Shown here: in pieces, positions 1 to 5,842 of the stretch | Position numbering within the stretch: position 1 is the first letter of the stretch | How the letters are laid out: each line of letters starts with the position of its first letter | Source: Treponema sp. | GTDB lineage: Bacteria; Spirochaetota; Spirochaetia; Treponematales; Breznakiellaceae | NCBI GenBank assembly: GCA_031277045.1 | Contig: JAISLX010000117.1 | Coordinates: 1-13,345, forward strand | Length of the DNA: 13,345 nucleotides | Direction: 5' to 3' | The notes under the pieces: generated by a model | Database searches by the model: none | Seen by the model: only the letters and a program-made list of their open reading frames with translations | Told to the model about the DNA's origin: nothing | Program-made: the position numbers and the translations under genes

Positions 1-410
1 AATAAATATTTATACTCTATACTCTGACAGATTATAGCACCATATACCCCGTAACTTGTTGAAAAATTAACGAGGAGTAATTTTTGTGCATAAATATCTT
101 TTTTTAGAGTATCACACCAAGCAGCCGTTAATTTACCGCTATCTATATCAAAAATATAACACATACTTTCATCAATAACAGTTTCTATATTCGTACCGGT
201 GGAAACAACCACGTCGAGAATAATATTGCCTGGATGGAAATTATCAAATTTACAAGACTTCACATTATGAAAAACAAATTTACCCCAGTCCTTATTTGAC
301 GGGTCGGATACCGATATCTCTAGCGTATCTTCTCCTGAAATTGAAATCCCTGTCAGAAGCCAATCGTGAACACTTTGCGTATGCAAATAATCATTAATAT
401 TTTGCCGCAT
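1..410 (-). CDS. Immunity-like small protein downstream of RHS toxin tip (3' end outside window)
   Basis: An open frame of 136 codons with no stop runs from ATG at 410 leftward off the window edge. It begins MRQNINDYLHTQSVHDWLL and contains segments such as KFVFHNVKSCKFDNF and GNIILDVVV. There is no signal peptide or membrane segment. The ATG lies 8 nt after the stop of the RHS tip (TAA at 421-419), the usual toxin-then-immunity order. A GGGGAG run lies about 17 nt upstream, far for a ribosome binding site, so translation may depend on coupling with the toxin. The gene is visibly much more AT-rich than the GC-rich genes from 1521 onward, which suggests transfer. I cannot name an immunity family; the immunity role is inferred from position, size and composition. 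It could instead be an unrelated hypothetical gene. Its reality as a coding frame is well supported by length and uninterrupted reading. Confidence 0.75.
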   Translation of the reverse strand, partial: MRQNINDYLHTQSVHDWLLTGISISGEDTLEISVSDPSNKDWGKFVFHNVKSCKFDNFHPGNIILDVVVSTGTNIETVIDESMCYIFDIDSGKLTAAWCDTLKKDIYAQKLLLVNFSTSYGVYGAIICQSIEYKYL

Positions 411-418
411 TGTTCTGT

Positions 419-538
419 TTAATAAGGCTCCCCTTGCCGCCTGTTTTTGTTACCGGGAGGAGATCCGTCGGACGGACGAGTCCAAGTGTGTTTATGAGGT
501 TTTCCTTGTCCGTGGTCATGATCAATGTCATAATCTGG
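419..538 (-). pseudogene. RHS C-terminal tip fragment (candidate toxin tail)
   Basis: Read leftward, the frame from 538 to the TAA at 421-419 gives 39 residues starting PDYDIDHDHGQGKPHKHTW and ending GNKNRRQGEPY. The Asp/His-rich start (DIDHDHG, then PHKHTW) looks like a real protein tail rather than random sequence. It lies directly after the RHS core but in a different reading frame from it, and it ends 8 nt before the immunity-like ATG. There is no good start codon of its own in this frame. The simplest reading is the C-terminus of an RHS effector cut off from its core by a deletion. I do not assign a toxin activity; the His-rich stretch alone does not identify a nuclease or any other class. 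Confidence 0.55.
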
Positions 539-784
539 ATACCCCCGCCCCGTCCCTCACCGGGTCCGTCGTCGTAAACCGCGCAGCTTCAGGCTTGTAG
601 TCGCGATAGCCGTAGTTGTACAGGCCCGTTACCGTGTCGTAGGGCTTGCCGGTGTAGCCAAGGTTCAGCCCCTGATCAAACTCCCCCTGGTAGGGTTTGC
701 CGAACGCGTCGTACTCGTACCGCTCCTCAATCTGCCCGTATTCCCCCGTAACGGTCCTCACGCTCCCCGGATGGGCCTTGTAAC
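528..784 (-). pseudogene. RHS repeat-associated core fragment (polymorphic toxin remnant)
   Basis: Read leftward from about 784, this frame contains the hallmark C-terminal RHS core: HPGSVRTVTGEYGQIEERY, YEYDAFGKPYQGEF, LGYTGKPYDTVTGLYNYGYR, then DYKPEAARFTTTDPVRDG. RHS/YD-repeat proteins form a shell that encloses a variable C-terminal toxin, and this block marks the border before the toxin. After DPVRDGAG the frame reads only VSRL and stops at 530-528. The NW-x-Y-V-N-N-D-P segment that normally follows is missing. The 5' side is cut at the end of the IS256-family element, and no YD repeats lie beyond it. The gene is therefore a dead fragment of perhaps 85 codons. Family recognition is firm; functionality is very unlikely. 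Confidence 0.85.
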
Positions 785-805
785 TTATTTTGTGCAAACG
801 GTACA

Positions 806-1271
806 TCATAGGGGGACTCTGTCTTCTCCGTAAATGATTGCGAATTGATTGAGGGCAGTCCCCCAGTCCCGTATGGGCATGGTCCATTTTTTGGATATGT
901 TTTTCAAGCCCATGAATATCAGCTTCATAGCCGCCTCTTCGTTCGGGAATGACTGGCGGTGCTTGATTATTTTTTGAATTGTGTAGTTCACCGATTCTAT
1001 GGCGTTGGTGGTGTACACCGCCTTCCTGATGTCCGGGGAAACTTAAAAAACGGAATAATTTCGGCCCGGCGTCCGCTTCCGCCTGAGGAGCCGGGTAAAC
1101 GGTTTTAAGGGCGGCGGTAACGGCCTTGCGGTCTTTGTAGGGGACGAACCGGAGCGAGGCGCGGACCATGTGGACTCGGACTAAAGTCCGCATGCACAGT
1201 TGAACTTCGGTCATGGGGAACACGGCGGCGATGGCGTCGGGAAAGCCGGTGAGGTGAGTCAACGGCGGCAA
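806..1271 (-). pseudogene. IS256-family transposase remnant, frameshifted and truncated
   Basis: Two frames together carry the C-terminal part of a mutator-type transposase. The upstream piece (about 1270-1060) reads LTGFPDAIAAVFP, TEVQLC, VHMVRASLRFVPYKDRKAV and APQAEADA. The downstream piece reads YTTNAIESVN, HRQSFPNEEAAMKLIF, KNISKKWTMPIRDW and ALNQFAIIYGEDRVPL, ending at TGA 808-806. The Glu of NAIES is probably the catalytic Glu of the DDE triad, but the N-terminal part with the first catalytic Asp is deleted. A run near 1035 has four C where five would restore FFKFPPDIRKAVYTTN, so one base appears lost there. Roughly 30 codons also seem missing before AEIIPFF. The gene cannot encode an active transposase. 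Confidence 0.85.
1177..1190. repeat. 14-bp palindrome within a 15-bp in-frame insertion
   Basis: CGGACTAAAGTCCG is a hairpin with six-base arms and an AA loop. It sits inside the transposase remnant, where the frame reads QLCM-RTLVR-VHMVR. Homologues, as I remember them, go straight from QLC-(I/M) to VH-(M/Q)-(V/I)-R, so the 15 bases at about 1176-1190 look like an extra in-frame block. Confidence 0.5.
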
Positions 1272-1307
1272 TCATTTACGATGTACCGTTTACACAAAAT
1301 AAATGTT

Positions 1308-1460
1308 TTACCCGTAAAACTCATGTTTTATCCCTAAATCCGTGATGTCCTTTATGATTTCCTTGCCTTCCACGTCAAAAGACTGGACCTTTCCGCTGTC
1401 TGAAACGGCGTTTAAGAAAGTACCGCGGCTCGTAAAAAACCCAAGGGCGTTGGCGGGCTT
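1308..1460 (-). pseudogene. Possible C-terminal gene remnant, unrecognised
   Basis: On the minus strand, about 50 residues before the TAA at 1310-1308 read like genuine protein: GFFTSRGTFLNAVSDSGKV, QSFDVEGKEIIKDITDLG and IKHEFYG. The composition is balanced and not the Arg/Pro/Gly-rich pattern of shadow frames here. The stop codon lies only a few bases outside the right inverted repeat of the IS element. Further upstream the frame enters the antisense of the phosphohexomutase gene and loses any protein-like character, and there is no convincing start. I read it as the tail of a decayed gene, possibly truncated by the same events that damaged the RHS gene. I do not recognise the family. It could also be a chance open frame. 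Confidence 0.35.
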
Positions 1461-1520
1461 CTGTCCGGGCTTACGCAAAGCACGGGGAAAAGTTACACTC
1501 CCCCACAGAGGTACGCGAGG

Positions 1521-3359
1521 GTGGAAGACAGGGAAGACGGCGAATGGACCGGGGAATTCGACAGGGCGCTGGGGGGGCTTATTCTTTCGGTTTCCGGCTG
1601 GCGGGGGATATTTGCCGCCGGCGGGGACGGGGAAGGCCGGGAACCGGATATTTCCCGGGCCCACACCGTTATCGCCGCCGCCGCCGCCCGGGCTTTCGCG
1701 GATCACCTGGGAAGCTCCCGGCCGCAGGCGGCGCCTTTGCAGGCGGCGCCTTTGCTGCTCGTGGGGACCGATACCCGGCCCACCGGACCCGCCATCGCCG
1801 GCGCGATAATCTCGTCCCTCCTGTATTCCGGCTGCCGCGTCCGTTACGCCGGCGTTGTCGCGGCCCCGGAGATTATGGCCTGGGCCCGCAGCGCGGCGGA
1901 CGCGGCGGGTTTTATCTATGTTTCCGCTAGTCATAACCCCATCGGCCACAACGGGCTCAAATTTGGCCGTACCGACGGGGGAGTGCTGCCGGGGACGGAA
2001 GCGGGGGCCCTGATCCGCCTGTTCAGGGCCCTTACCGGGGGGGATTCCCCCAAAGACCGCGCGAAACGCCTTGGGGAACTCCTGCAAGCGGCAGAGACCG
2101 GCGCGGGGGATGTGTACGCCCGCATGTCCGGCGACAAGGCGGATGCCTACCGGGCCTATTTTGACTTTACCGCGCAGGTGGTTTACGGGGACAAGGAACG
2201 CGAATTAAAAGCCGCCATGTGCCGGGGCTTAGACGCCCGCCCCGTAAAACTGGTCTGCGACTTTAACGGTTCGGCCCGGACAAAGTCCATCGACCGGGAA
2301 TTCCTCGGTTCCCTGGGCCTGGAACTTGCGGTAATCAACGGGGAACCCGGAAAAATCGCTCACCGCATTGTCCCCGAAGGGGAATCCCTGGAACCCTGCC
2401 GGCTTTTTCTGGAAGAATGTTACCGGCGGGACCCCCGCTTCGTCATGGGCTATCTGCCGGACTGCGATGGGGATCGCGGGAATCTGGTAATCTGGGACGA
2501 TGCCGAAGGCAGGGCCCGCGCTCTTGAGGCGCAGGAAGTGTTCGCGCTGTGCTGCGTGGCCGAACTTGCGCATCTGGTCTGGACCGGCGGGGACAAGGCG
2601 GGAAAAATGGCCGTCGTGGTAAACGACCCCACGTCAATGAGGGTGGACCGGATAGCCCAGGCTTTCGGCGCGGAGGTCTTCCGGGCCGAGGTAGGCGAGG
2701 CGAACGTGGTGGGCCTGGCGCGGAAACTGCGGGACCAGGGGTATACCGTCCGCGTCCTGGGGGAAGGTTCCGCGGGGGGGAACATCACCCACCCTTCCGC
2801 CGTGCGGGACCCCCTGAACACGCTGTTTTCCCTGCTTAAACTTGCGGCGGTGCGGGAAGGGCCGGGCTTCTTTTCGATCTGGCTGGAACGGCGGGGCGGG
2901 AAGCCGCCCGGACAGTTCAGCCTTTCGGACATTATCGCCTCCCTGCCCCCCTTCGTTACTACCGGGGCCTACGAGGCGGATGCCCTCCTCACGGTCAAGA
3001 CGGCGGATCACGGGGAACTTAAAGACCGCTATCAAACCGTGTTCCTGCGGGAGTGGGAACGCCGCCGGGAGGATCTGCGGAAGAAGTACGGCATTACCGC
3101 CTGGGAAGCGGCGGCGTACCGGGGCATGGAAGAGCGGCGCGGCATCAAACGATTCGCGGACGCCGGACGCGGGGGGCTCAAAATCCACTTCCAGAACGTA
3201 ACGGGCCTCCCCATAGCCGCAATCTGGATGCGGGGTTCCGCTACGGAGCCGGTGTTCCGCGTTATGGCGGACGTGGAAGGACGGGACAAGGATTTTGAGC
3301 GGGATCTGATTTTTTGGCAGCGCCGCATGACTGCCGAAGCGGATCTGACGGGAAATTAA
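1521..3359 (+). CDS. Phosphoglucomutase/phosphomannomutase family protein (alpha-D-phosphohexomutase)
   Basis: This 612-residue protein has all four landmarks of the alpha-D-phosphohexomutase superfamily. They are the phosphoserine loop SASHNP at 135-140 (Ser137), the metal loop DCDGDR at 314-319, the sugar-binding GEGS at 414-417 followed by AGGN, and the C-terminal phosphate-binding RGSATEP at 571-577. Such enzymes move a phosphate between C1 and C6 of a hexose in the cytoplasm, feeding glycogen, envelope sugars or glycolysis; Glc versus Man preference cannot be read from sequence. The phosphate loop deviates from the common RPSGTEP. At 612 residues it is longer than the roughly 450-580 typical of the family. 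The start is GTG at 1521 with AGAGG about 9 nt upstream; family similarity begins near residue 20 (LILSVSGW), so a slightly later start is possible. It is 14 bp upstream of the PUR-domain gene, probably one operon. Confidence 0.9.
   Translation: MEDREDGEWTGEFDRALGGLILSVSGWRGIFAAGGDGEGREPDISRAHTVIAAAAARAFADHLGSSRPQAAPLQAAPLLLVGTDTRPTGPAIAGAIISSLLYSGCRVRYAGVVAAPEIMAWARSAADAAGFIYVSASHNPIGHNGLKFGRTDGGVLPGTEAGALIRLFRALTGGDSPKDRAKRLGELLQAAETGAGDVYARMSGDKADAYRAYFDFTAQVVYGDKERELKAAMCRGLDARPVKLVCDFNGSARTKSIDREFLGSLGLELAVINGEPGKIAHRIVPEGESLEPCRLFLEECYRRDPRFVMGYLPDCDGDRGNLVIWDDAEGRARALEAQEVFALCCVAELAHLVWTGGDKAGKMAVVVNDPTSMRVDRIAQAFGAEVFRAEVGEANVVGLARKLRDQGYTVRVLGEGSAGGNITHPSAVRDPLNTLFSLLKLAAVREGPGFFSIWLERRGGKPPGQFSLSDIIASLPPFVTTGAYEADALLTVKTADHGELKDRYQTVFLREWERRREDLRKKYGITAWEAAAYRGMEERRGIKRFADAGRGGLKIHFQNVTGLPIAAIWMRGSATEPVFRVMADVEGRDKDFERDLIFWQRRMTAEADLTGN
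1725..1754 (+). repeat. Perfect 15-bp tandem duplication in the phosphohexomutase gene
   Basis: Two identical units CAGGCGGCGCCTTTG at 1725-1739 and 1740-1754 encode QAAPL-QAAPL. They sit just before the LLLVGTDTRP strand, in what should be a surface linker. The unit contains the palindrome GGCGCC. Confidence 0.85.
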
Positions 3360-3373
3360 CAGGGGCGTTTACA

Positions 3374-3772
3374 ATGGGTATTCGGGGCGAAATTTTCTCC
3401 ACAAGGGTGCTGCTGCAAAACAGGACGTACTTTTTCAACGTAAAAGAAAACCGCATGGGGGACCTTTACCTTAACATCGTGGAGAGCAAAAACCGGGACA
3501 CCGGCGGTTTTGAGCGGCAGTCGGTGGTCCTCTTTGCCGAGGATCTTCAGGAATTCCTCAAAGGATTTGACGACTCGCTTAAAGTGCTGGAAAAGGCAAT
3601 CCGGGAGCGGAAAAAATCGGGGCGCCGCGCGGACAGGGGCGATAAAGGCGGCAGGCGCGAAAGTCCCGGCGGCGATACCCCCGCCCCAAAACCCCGGCGG
3701 CTCGTGGCGCGGAAACGGGAAACCCAGGACGCACGGCGGGCGGGGGAAGCCCCGGACACGACAGAAGACTAG
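3374..3772 (+). CDS. PUR-domain nucleic-acid-binding protein (BpuR/PurA-like, DUF3276)
   Basis: The protein has 132 residues. The first ~75 match the bacterial single PUR repeat: MGIRGEIFSTRVLLQNRTYF, then FFNVKENRMGDLYLNIVESK, then ERQSVVLFAEDLQEF and a helix FDDSLKVLEKAIRE. In Borrelia the homologue BpuR binds DNA and RNA and modulates gene expression; that role is established there and only inferred here. From about residue 75 the tail is rich in Arg, Lys, Gly and Pro (KKSGRRADRGDKGGRR) and probably disordered, adding nonspecific nucleic-acid contacts. The ATG at 3374 has AGGGG 9 nt upstream and lies 14 bp after the mutase stop. The TAG stop opens a dispersed repeat (TAGCAGCCTGC) and is followed by a hairpin at 3793-3823. 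Confidence 0.85.
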   Translation: MGIRGEIFSTRVLLQNRTYFFNVKENRMGDLYLNIVESKNRDTGGFERQSVVLFAEDLQEFLKGFDDSLKVLEKAIRERKKSGRRADRGDKGGRRESPGGDTPAPKPRRLVARKRETQDARRAGEAPDTTED

Positions 3773-3870
3773 CAGCCTGCTGCGTTTGCAGGTTTATGGC
3801 TTTTTTCGTTGAAAAACCATAAAAACCACGGCTATCAGGCCGCTTTCAGAGTTTGCAAAGCACTGTCAAC
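3770..3870 (+). repeat. Stop-codon-anchored dispersed repeat, copy C (diverged)
   Basis: This copy starts at the TAG of the PUR-domain gene as TAGCAGCCTGCTGCGTTTG, matching copies A (8595) and B (13191) at most of the first 19 bases and in the same codon phase. Its middle is replaced by a hairpin segment (TTTATGG to CCATAAA), and the end GTTTGCAAAGCACTGTCAAC resembles the TTTGCGCAAAGCGCGGCAAAC of copy B. Confidence 0.5.
3793..3823 (+). terminator. Hairpin just downstream of the PUR-domain gene
   Basis: TTTATGG pairs with CCATAAA (7 bp) and TTTTTC with GAAAAA (6 bp), with a 2-nt bulge and a GTT loop, 20 nt after the stop codon. No U tract follows on the plus strand, so it may stabilise the 3' end rather than end transcription; the strong terminator at 3956-3989 lies further on. 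Confidence 0.4.
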
Positions 3871-3906
3871 AAGGTAAGAATTTATGTCCACAGATTGGAC
3901 TTGTTC

Positions 3907-3942
3907 GATAACCCGGTTGGTTATCTGCCAACCAAAGGTTGG
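3907..3942. repeat. Two adjacent perfect hairpins
   Basis: GATAACC-CGGTT-GGTTATC (3907-3925) has 7-bp arms. CCAACC-AAA-GGTTGG (3928-3942) has 6-bp arms. They are separated by two bases and followed 13 bases later by the 15-bp terminator stem. A related hairpin CGAACC-TTT-GGTTCG occurs at 4012-4026. Confidence 0.7.
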
Positions 3943-3955
3943 TTCCAAGTCTCCC

Positions 3956-3996
3956 AAAAACACGGATTTTGCCGAAAATCCGTGTTTTTGTTGTTT
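3956..3996 (+). terminator. Strong intrinsic terminator, 15-bp perfect stem
   Basis: AAAAACACGGATTTT (3956-3970) and AAAATCCGTGTTTTT (3975-3989) are perfectly complementary around a GCCG loop, followed by GTTGTTTTT. The A-rich left arm makes it potentially bidirectional. It probably ends transcription from the mutase/PUR operon or from a small RNA upstream of it. Confidence 0.8.
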
Positions 3997-4087
3997 TTAA
4001 GCGGTTGTTGTCGAACCTTTGGTTCGCCAGAAGCTGAAGTTTCTGAACAACTCTATTACACGAATTAAAAAAGGGATTTTGGACAAA

Positions 4088-4116
4088 GATCCGTGTAATC
4101 TGCGTAATCAGTGGAC
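4088..4116. repeat. Dispersed-repeat-like segment (GATCCGTGTAATCTGCGTAATC)
   Basis: The segment ATCCGTGTAATCTGCGTAAT, continuing CAGTGGAC, is a pattern I remember from spacer repeats in many unrelated bacterial genomes; read on the other strand it gives the recognisable pseudo-peptide DYADYTD. Only one copy lies in this window, so the call rests on recollection. Confidence 0.35.
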
Positions 4117-4168
4117 CTCTTTTCGGTCTTATTTCCTTGACTCGAGGCTCCGGCAGGGGCCGCGCCTT

Positions 4169-4441
4169 GGCGGGGAATGGGCAGGCGCGGCAAGCGCGGG
4201 CGGGGAAGGGGCGGGGGCGGCGGCGCGTGTGGGAAGAATTTTAACCACAAAGGTACACCGAACCTGCGGCTTGCAGCGCACGAAGGAAGGCCCCGGCAGG
4301 TGTGAGGGCGCGCACCTGGCAGGGAATGGGCGGGCGGGGGCGGGGAATGGGCGGGCCGGTTTCCCGCCTTTTTTTGTGCGCGGCGAACAGCGGGTTCCGC
4401 CTTGTGGTTCCGGCGGGGGCCTTGGCGAGGAATGGGCGGGC
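4169..4441 (+). repeat. Four copies of an 18-bp GC-rich motif in the gene-free spacer
   Basis: The motif GGCRRGGAATGGGCRGGC occurs at 4169-4186, 4318-4335, 4339-4356 and 4424-4441, all in the same orientation. Copies 1 and 4 also share the upstream CCTT. The whole 3773-4487 stretch has no credible gene: reading frames across it are Gly/Ala/Arg-rich shadows or antisense products. Function is unknown; the spacing is irregular, so an origin-type iteron array is not indicated. Confidence 0.7.
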
Positions 4442-4487
4442 GGCCGGTGATTGGAGGGCCGGGTCCGTACCCCGCCTGCCGGCGCCG

Positions 4488-5657
4488 CTAATCCGACAGG
4501 CTGGACCGGGATCTGCGCAGCGCGGCGCCGGGGAATTTCTTGTTGATTTCGAAAATTGCTTTTTCCAGGTTCCGCTCTTTTTCGCCGGCCCCGAACAGGT
4601 CCCCCTGGCGCGGGGTGTCTCCCTTTTCCAGATTCGCCAGTCCCGCGCCGACAAGCCGCAGCCCCCTGCCGGACCGGTATTTTTTCCGGAACAGGGCCAG
4701 AACCCTGGCGTACAGGTCGTTCAGGGATACCAGCGGATGGGGGGAGCTTTCCCGGCCAAGTTCGGTGGAAAAGTCCCTGTAGCGTATTTTTACCTGGACC
4801 GTGCGGCTCCGCAGTTCCTCGCCCAACAGCCGCCACCACAGGGATTCGCACATATCCAGCAGCGCGGTTTCAATGGCAAACGGGTCGTAAAGGTCGTGGG
4901 GAAAGGTACGCTCGGCGCTCATGGAATGTTCGCCCCGTTCGGTCTCAAAGTTCTCCGCCGCCTCCCCCCGGACCGCCCGGTACAGAAAACGGCCAAAAGC
5001 GTCCCCAAAGACGGCGGAAAGGCCGGCCCGCGAAAGCCGGAACAGATCGTCTCCGGTCTTAAAGCCGTGATTCCGGAATATGGCCTGGGTCTTTTCCCCC
5101 GCCCCCCAGATTTTGCCCACCGGGAGGGACCGCATAAAGGCTTCTTCGGCGCCGGGGGCCACGCGGTACAGTCCGTCGGGTTTGGACAGGCCGCTGGCTA
5201 TTTTGGCCACGTATTTGTTTGACGCGATCCCTACCGAAACGGTAAGGCCCGTCTTTTCCCGTACCGCTGCCTTGAGTTTTCCCGCCAGAATTTCCGGCGG
5301 CCCAAACAGCTTTTCGGTGCCGGTAATATCCAAAAAGGCTTCGTCTATCGAAAGCTGCCGGACATCCGGGGAAAAATCCCCCAGAATCTCCATGACCTGC
5401 CCGGAAATTTCCCGGTACCGTTCCATGTTGCCCCGCAGGTATATACCCTGGGGGCAGAGTTTTACGGCCTGGACCAGGGGCATGGCGGAATGGACGCCGA
5501 ATTTCCGGGCTTCGTAGGAGGCGGTTGACACCACGCTGCGCCGGTCCCCCGGAAGCCCCCCCACGATAACCGGCTTCCCCTCGTACTCCGGGTGATCCAG
5601 CTTTTCCACCGAAGCGTAAAAAGCGTCAAGGTCCGCGTGAATAAAAGTGGACGCCAT
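4488..5657 (-). CDS. dinB: DNA polymerase IV (Y-family translesion polymerase)
   Basis: The protein has 389 residues from ATG 5657. N-terminal HADLDAFYASVE carries the first metal-binding Asp; SIDEAFLDITG supplies the catalytic Asp-Glu pair; GIASNKYVAKIASGLSKP and the helix-hairpin-helix region (LPVGKIWGAGEKTQ) follow. The little-finger domain ends with QGDLFG, a clear beta-clamp-binding motif, then a basic 30-residue tail. Pol IV copies past damaged bases with low fidelity while tethered to the sliding clamp. GAGGG lies about 5 nt upstream of the chosen ATG. Upstream in-frame ATGs (5684, 5714) fall in or beside the tRNA terminator hairpin and are rejected. The gene lies 73 bp downstream of tRNA-Lys on the same strand. 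No LexA-type site was recognised upstream. Confidence 0.95.
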   Translation of the reverse strand: MASTFIHADLDAFYASVEKLDHPEYEGKPVIVGGLPGDRRSVVSTASYEARKFGVHSAMPLVQAVKLCPQGIYLRGNMERYREISGQVMEILGDFSPDVRQLSIDEAFLDITGTEKLFGPPEILAGKLKAAVREKTGLTVSVGIASNKYVAKIASGLSKPDGLYRVAPGAEEAFMRSLPVGKIWGAGEKTQAIFRNHGFKTGDDLFRLSRAGLSAVFGDAFGRFLYRAVRGEAAENFETERGEHSMSAERTFPHDLYDPFAIETALLDMCESLWWRLLGEELRSRTVQVKIRYRDFSTELGRESSPHPLVSLNDLYARVLALFRKKYRSGRGLRLVGAGLANLEKGDTPRQGDLFGAGEKERNLEKAIFEINKKFPGAALRRSRSSLSD

Positions 5658-5684
5658 AGTACCCTCGAAACCCGCCTTGCCCAT

Positions 5685-5724
5685 AACAAAAACGCCTACC
5701 CTGTGATTTCTCACAGGATAGGCG
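5685..5724 (-). terminator. Intrinsic terminator of tRNA-Lys
   Basis: On the minus strand CGCCTATCCTGTGA pairs with TCACAGGGTAGGCG (14 bp including one G-U pair) around a GAAA tetraloop, followed by TTTTTGTT. It begins 6 nt after the tRNA 3' end and lies 28 nt before the dinB start, so dinB needs read-through or its own promoter. Confidence 0.85.
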
Positions 5725-5729
5725 CACGA

Positions 5730-5802
5730 TGAGCCGCACGGGATTCGAACACGTGACCCACGCCTTAAAAGGGCGTTGCTCTACCTGCTGAGCTAGCGGC
5801 CC
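5730..5802 (-). tRNA. tRNA-Lys (anticodon UUU)
   Basis: The 73-nt cloverleaf reads GGGCCGC acceptor, GCTC/GAGC D arm, ACGCC-CTTTTAA-GGCGT anticodon arm (anticodon TTT), GGGTC variable loop, a TTCGAAT T loop, GCGGCTC and discriminator A. CCA is not encoded. The acceptor has a G-U pair at 2-71, and the T stem (ACGTG/CCCGT) has one U-C mismatch. Confidence 0.95.
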
Positions 5803-5812
5803 AAGTCCGCCC

Positions 5813-5842
5813 AGTATGCCGGAACCGGCCCGGCGGCGTCAA
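5813..5842 (-). promoter_or_regulatory. Probable promoter of tRNA-Lys
   Basis: On the minus strand TTGACG (5842-5837), an 18-bp spacer and CATACT (5818-5813) resemble a sigma-70 promoter. Transcription would begin a few bases before the mature tRNA 5' end at 5802. Confidence 0.55.

Larger units (their letters stand above)
785..1302 (-). mobile_element. Internally deleted IS256-family element with both terminal inverted repeats
   Basis: A 518-bp element is bounded by 23-bp terminal inverted repeats at 785-807 and 1280-1302. They match at 22 of 23 positions; each begins TTATTTTGTG when read inward and continues with AAACGGTACATC. Between them lies a broken IS256-type (mutator-like) transposase on the minus strand whose stop codon overlaps the left repeat, as is usual in this family. 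Complete IS256-family elements are about 1.3 kb, so more than half of the interior is gone. The flanks (CTTGTAAC on the left, ATGTTTTAC on the right) show no 8-9 bp target duplication, and the flanking sequences belong to different genes. The copy has therefore probably undergone recombination or flanking deletion since insertion. Confidence 0.85.

Noticed and set aside
528..1271. A single 247-residue minus-strand reading frame
   Set aside because: It is a chance fusion: the right part is a transposase fragment, the middle is the wrong frame of the transposase C-terminus, and the left part is the RHS core. No single protein family covers it.
3853..4068. A 71-codon plus-strand frame over the hairpin array
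   Set aside because: It reads straight through the terminator and hairpins, has no ribosome binding site and no protein-like pattern.
4169..4441. CRISPR array or replication-origin iterons
   Set aside because: Spacing between the 18-bp copies is irregular (4 to 131 bp), spacers are not uniform, and there are no cas, dnaA or rep genes nearby.
4129..4851. A 240-residue minus-strand open frame over the dinB end and spacer
   Set aside because: Pro/Arg/Ala-rich, partly out of frame with dinB, and runs through the repeat spacer; no start signal.
4302..5222. A 306-residue plus-strand open frame antisense to dinB
   Set aside because: Shadow of dinB; low-complexity start in the GC-rich repeats and no recognisable domain.
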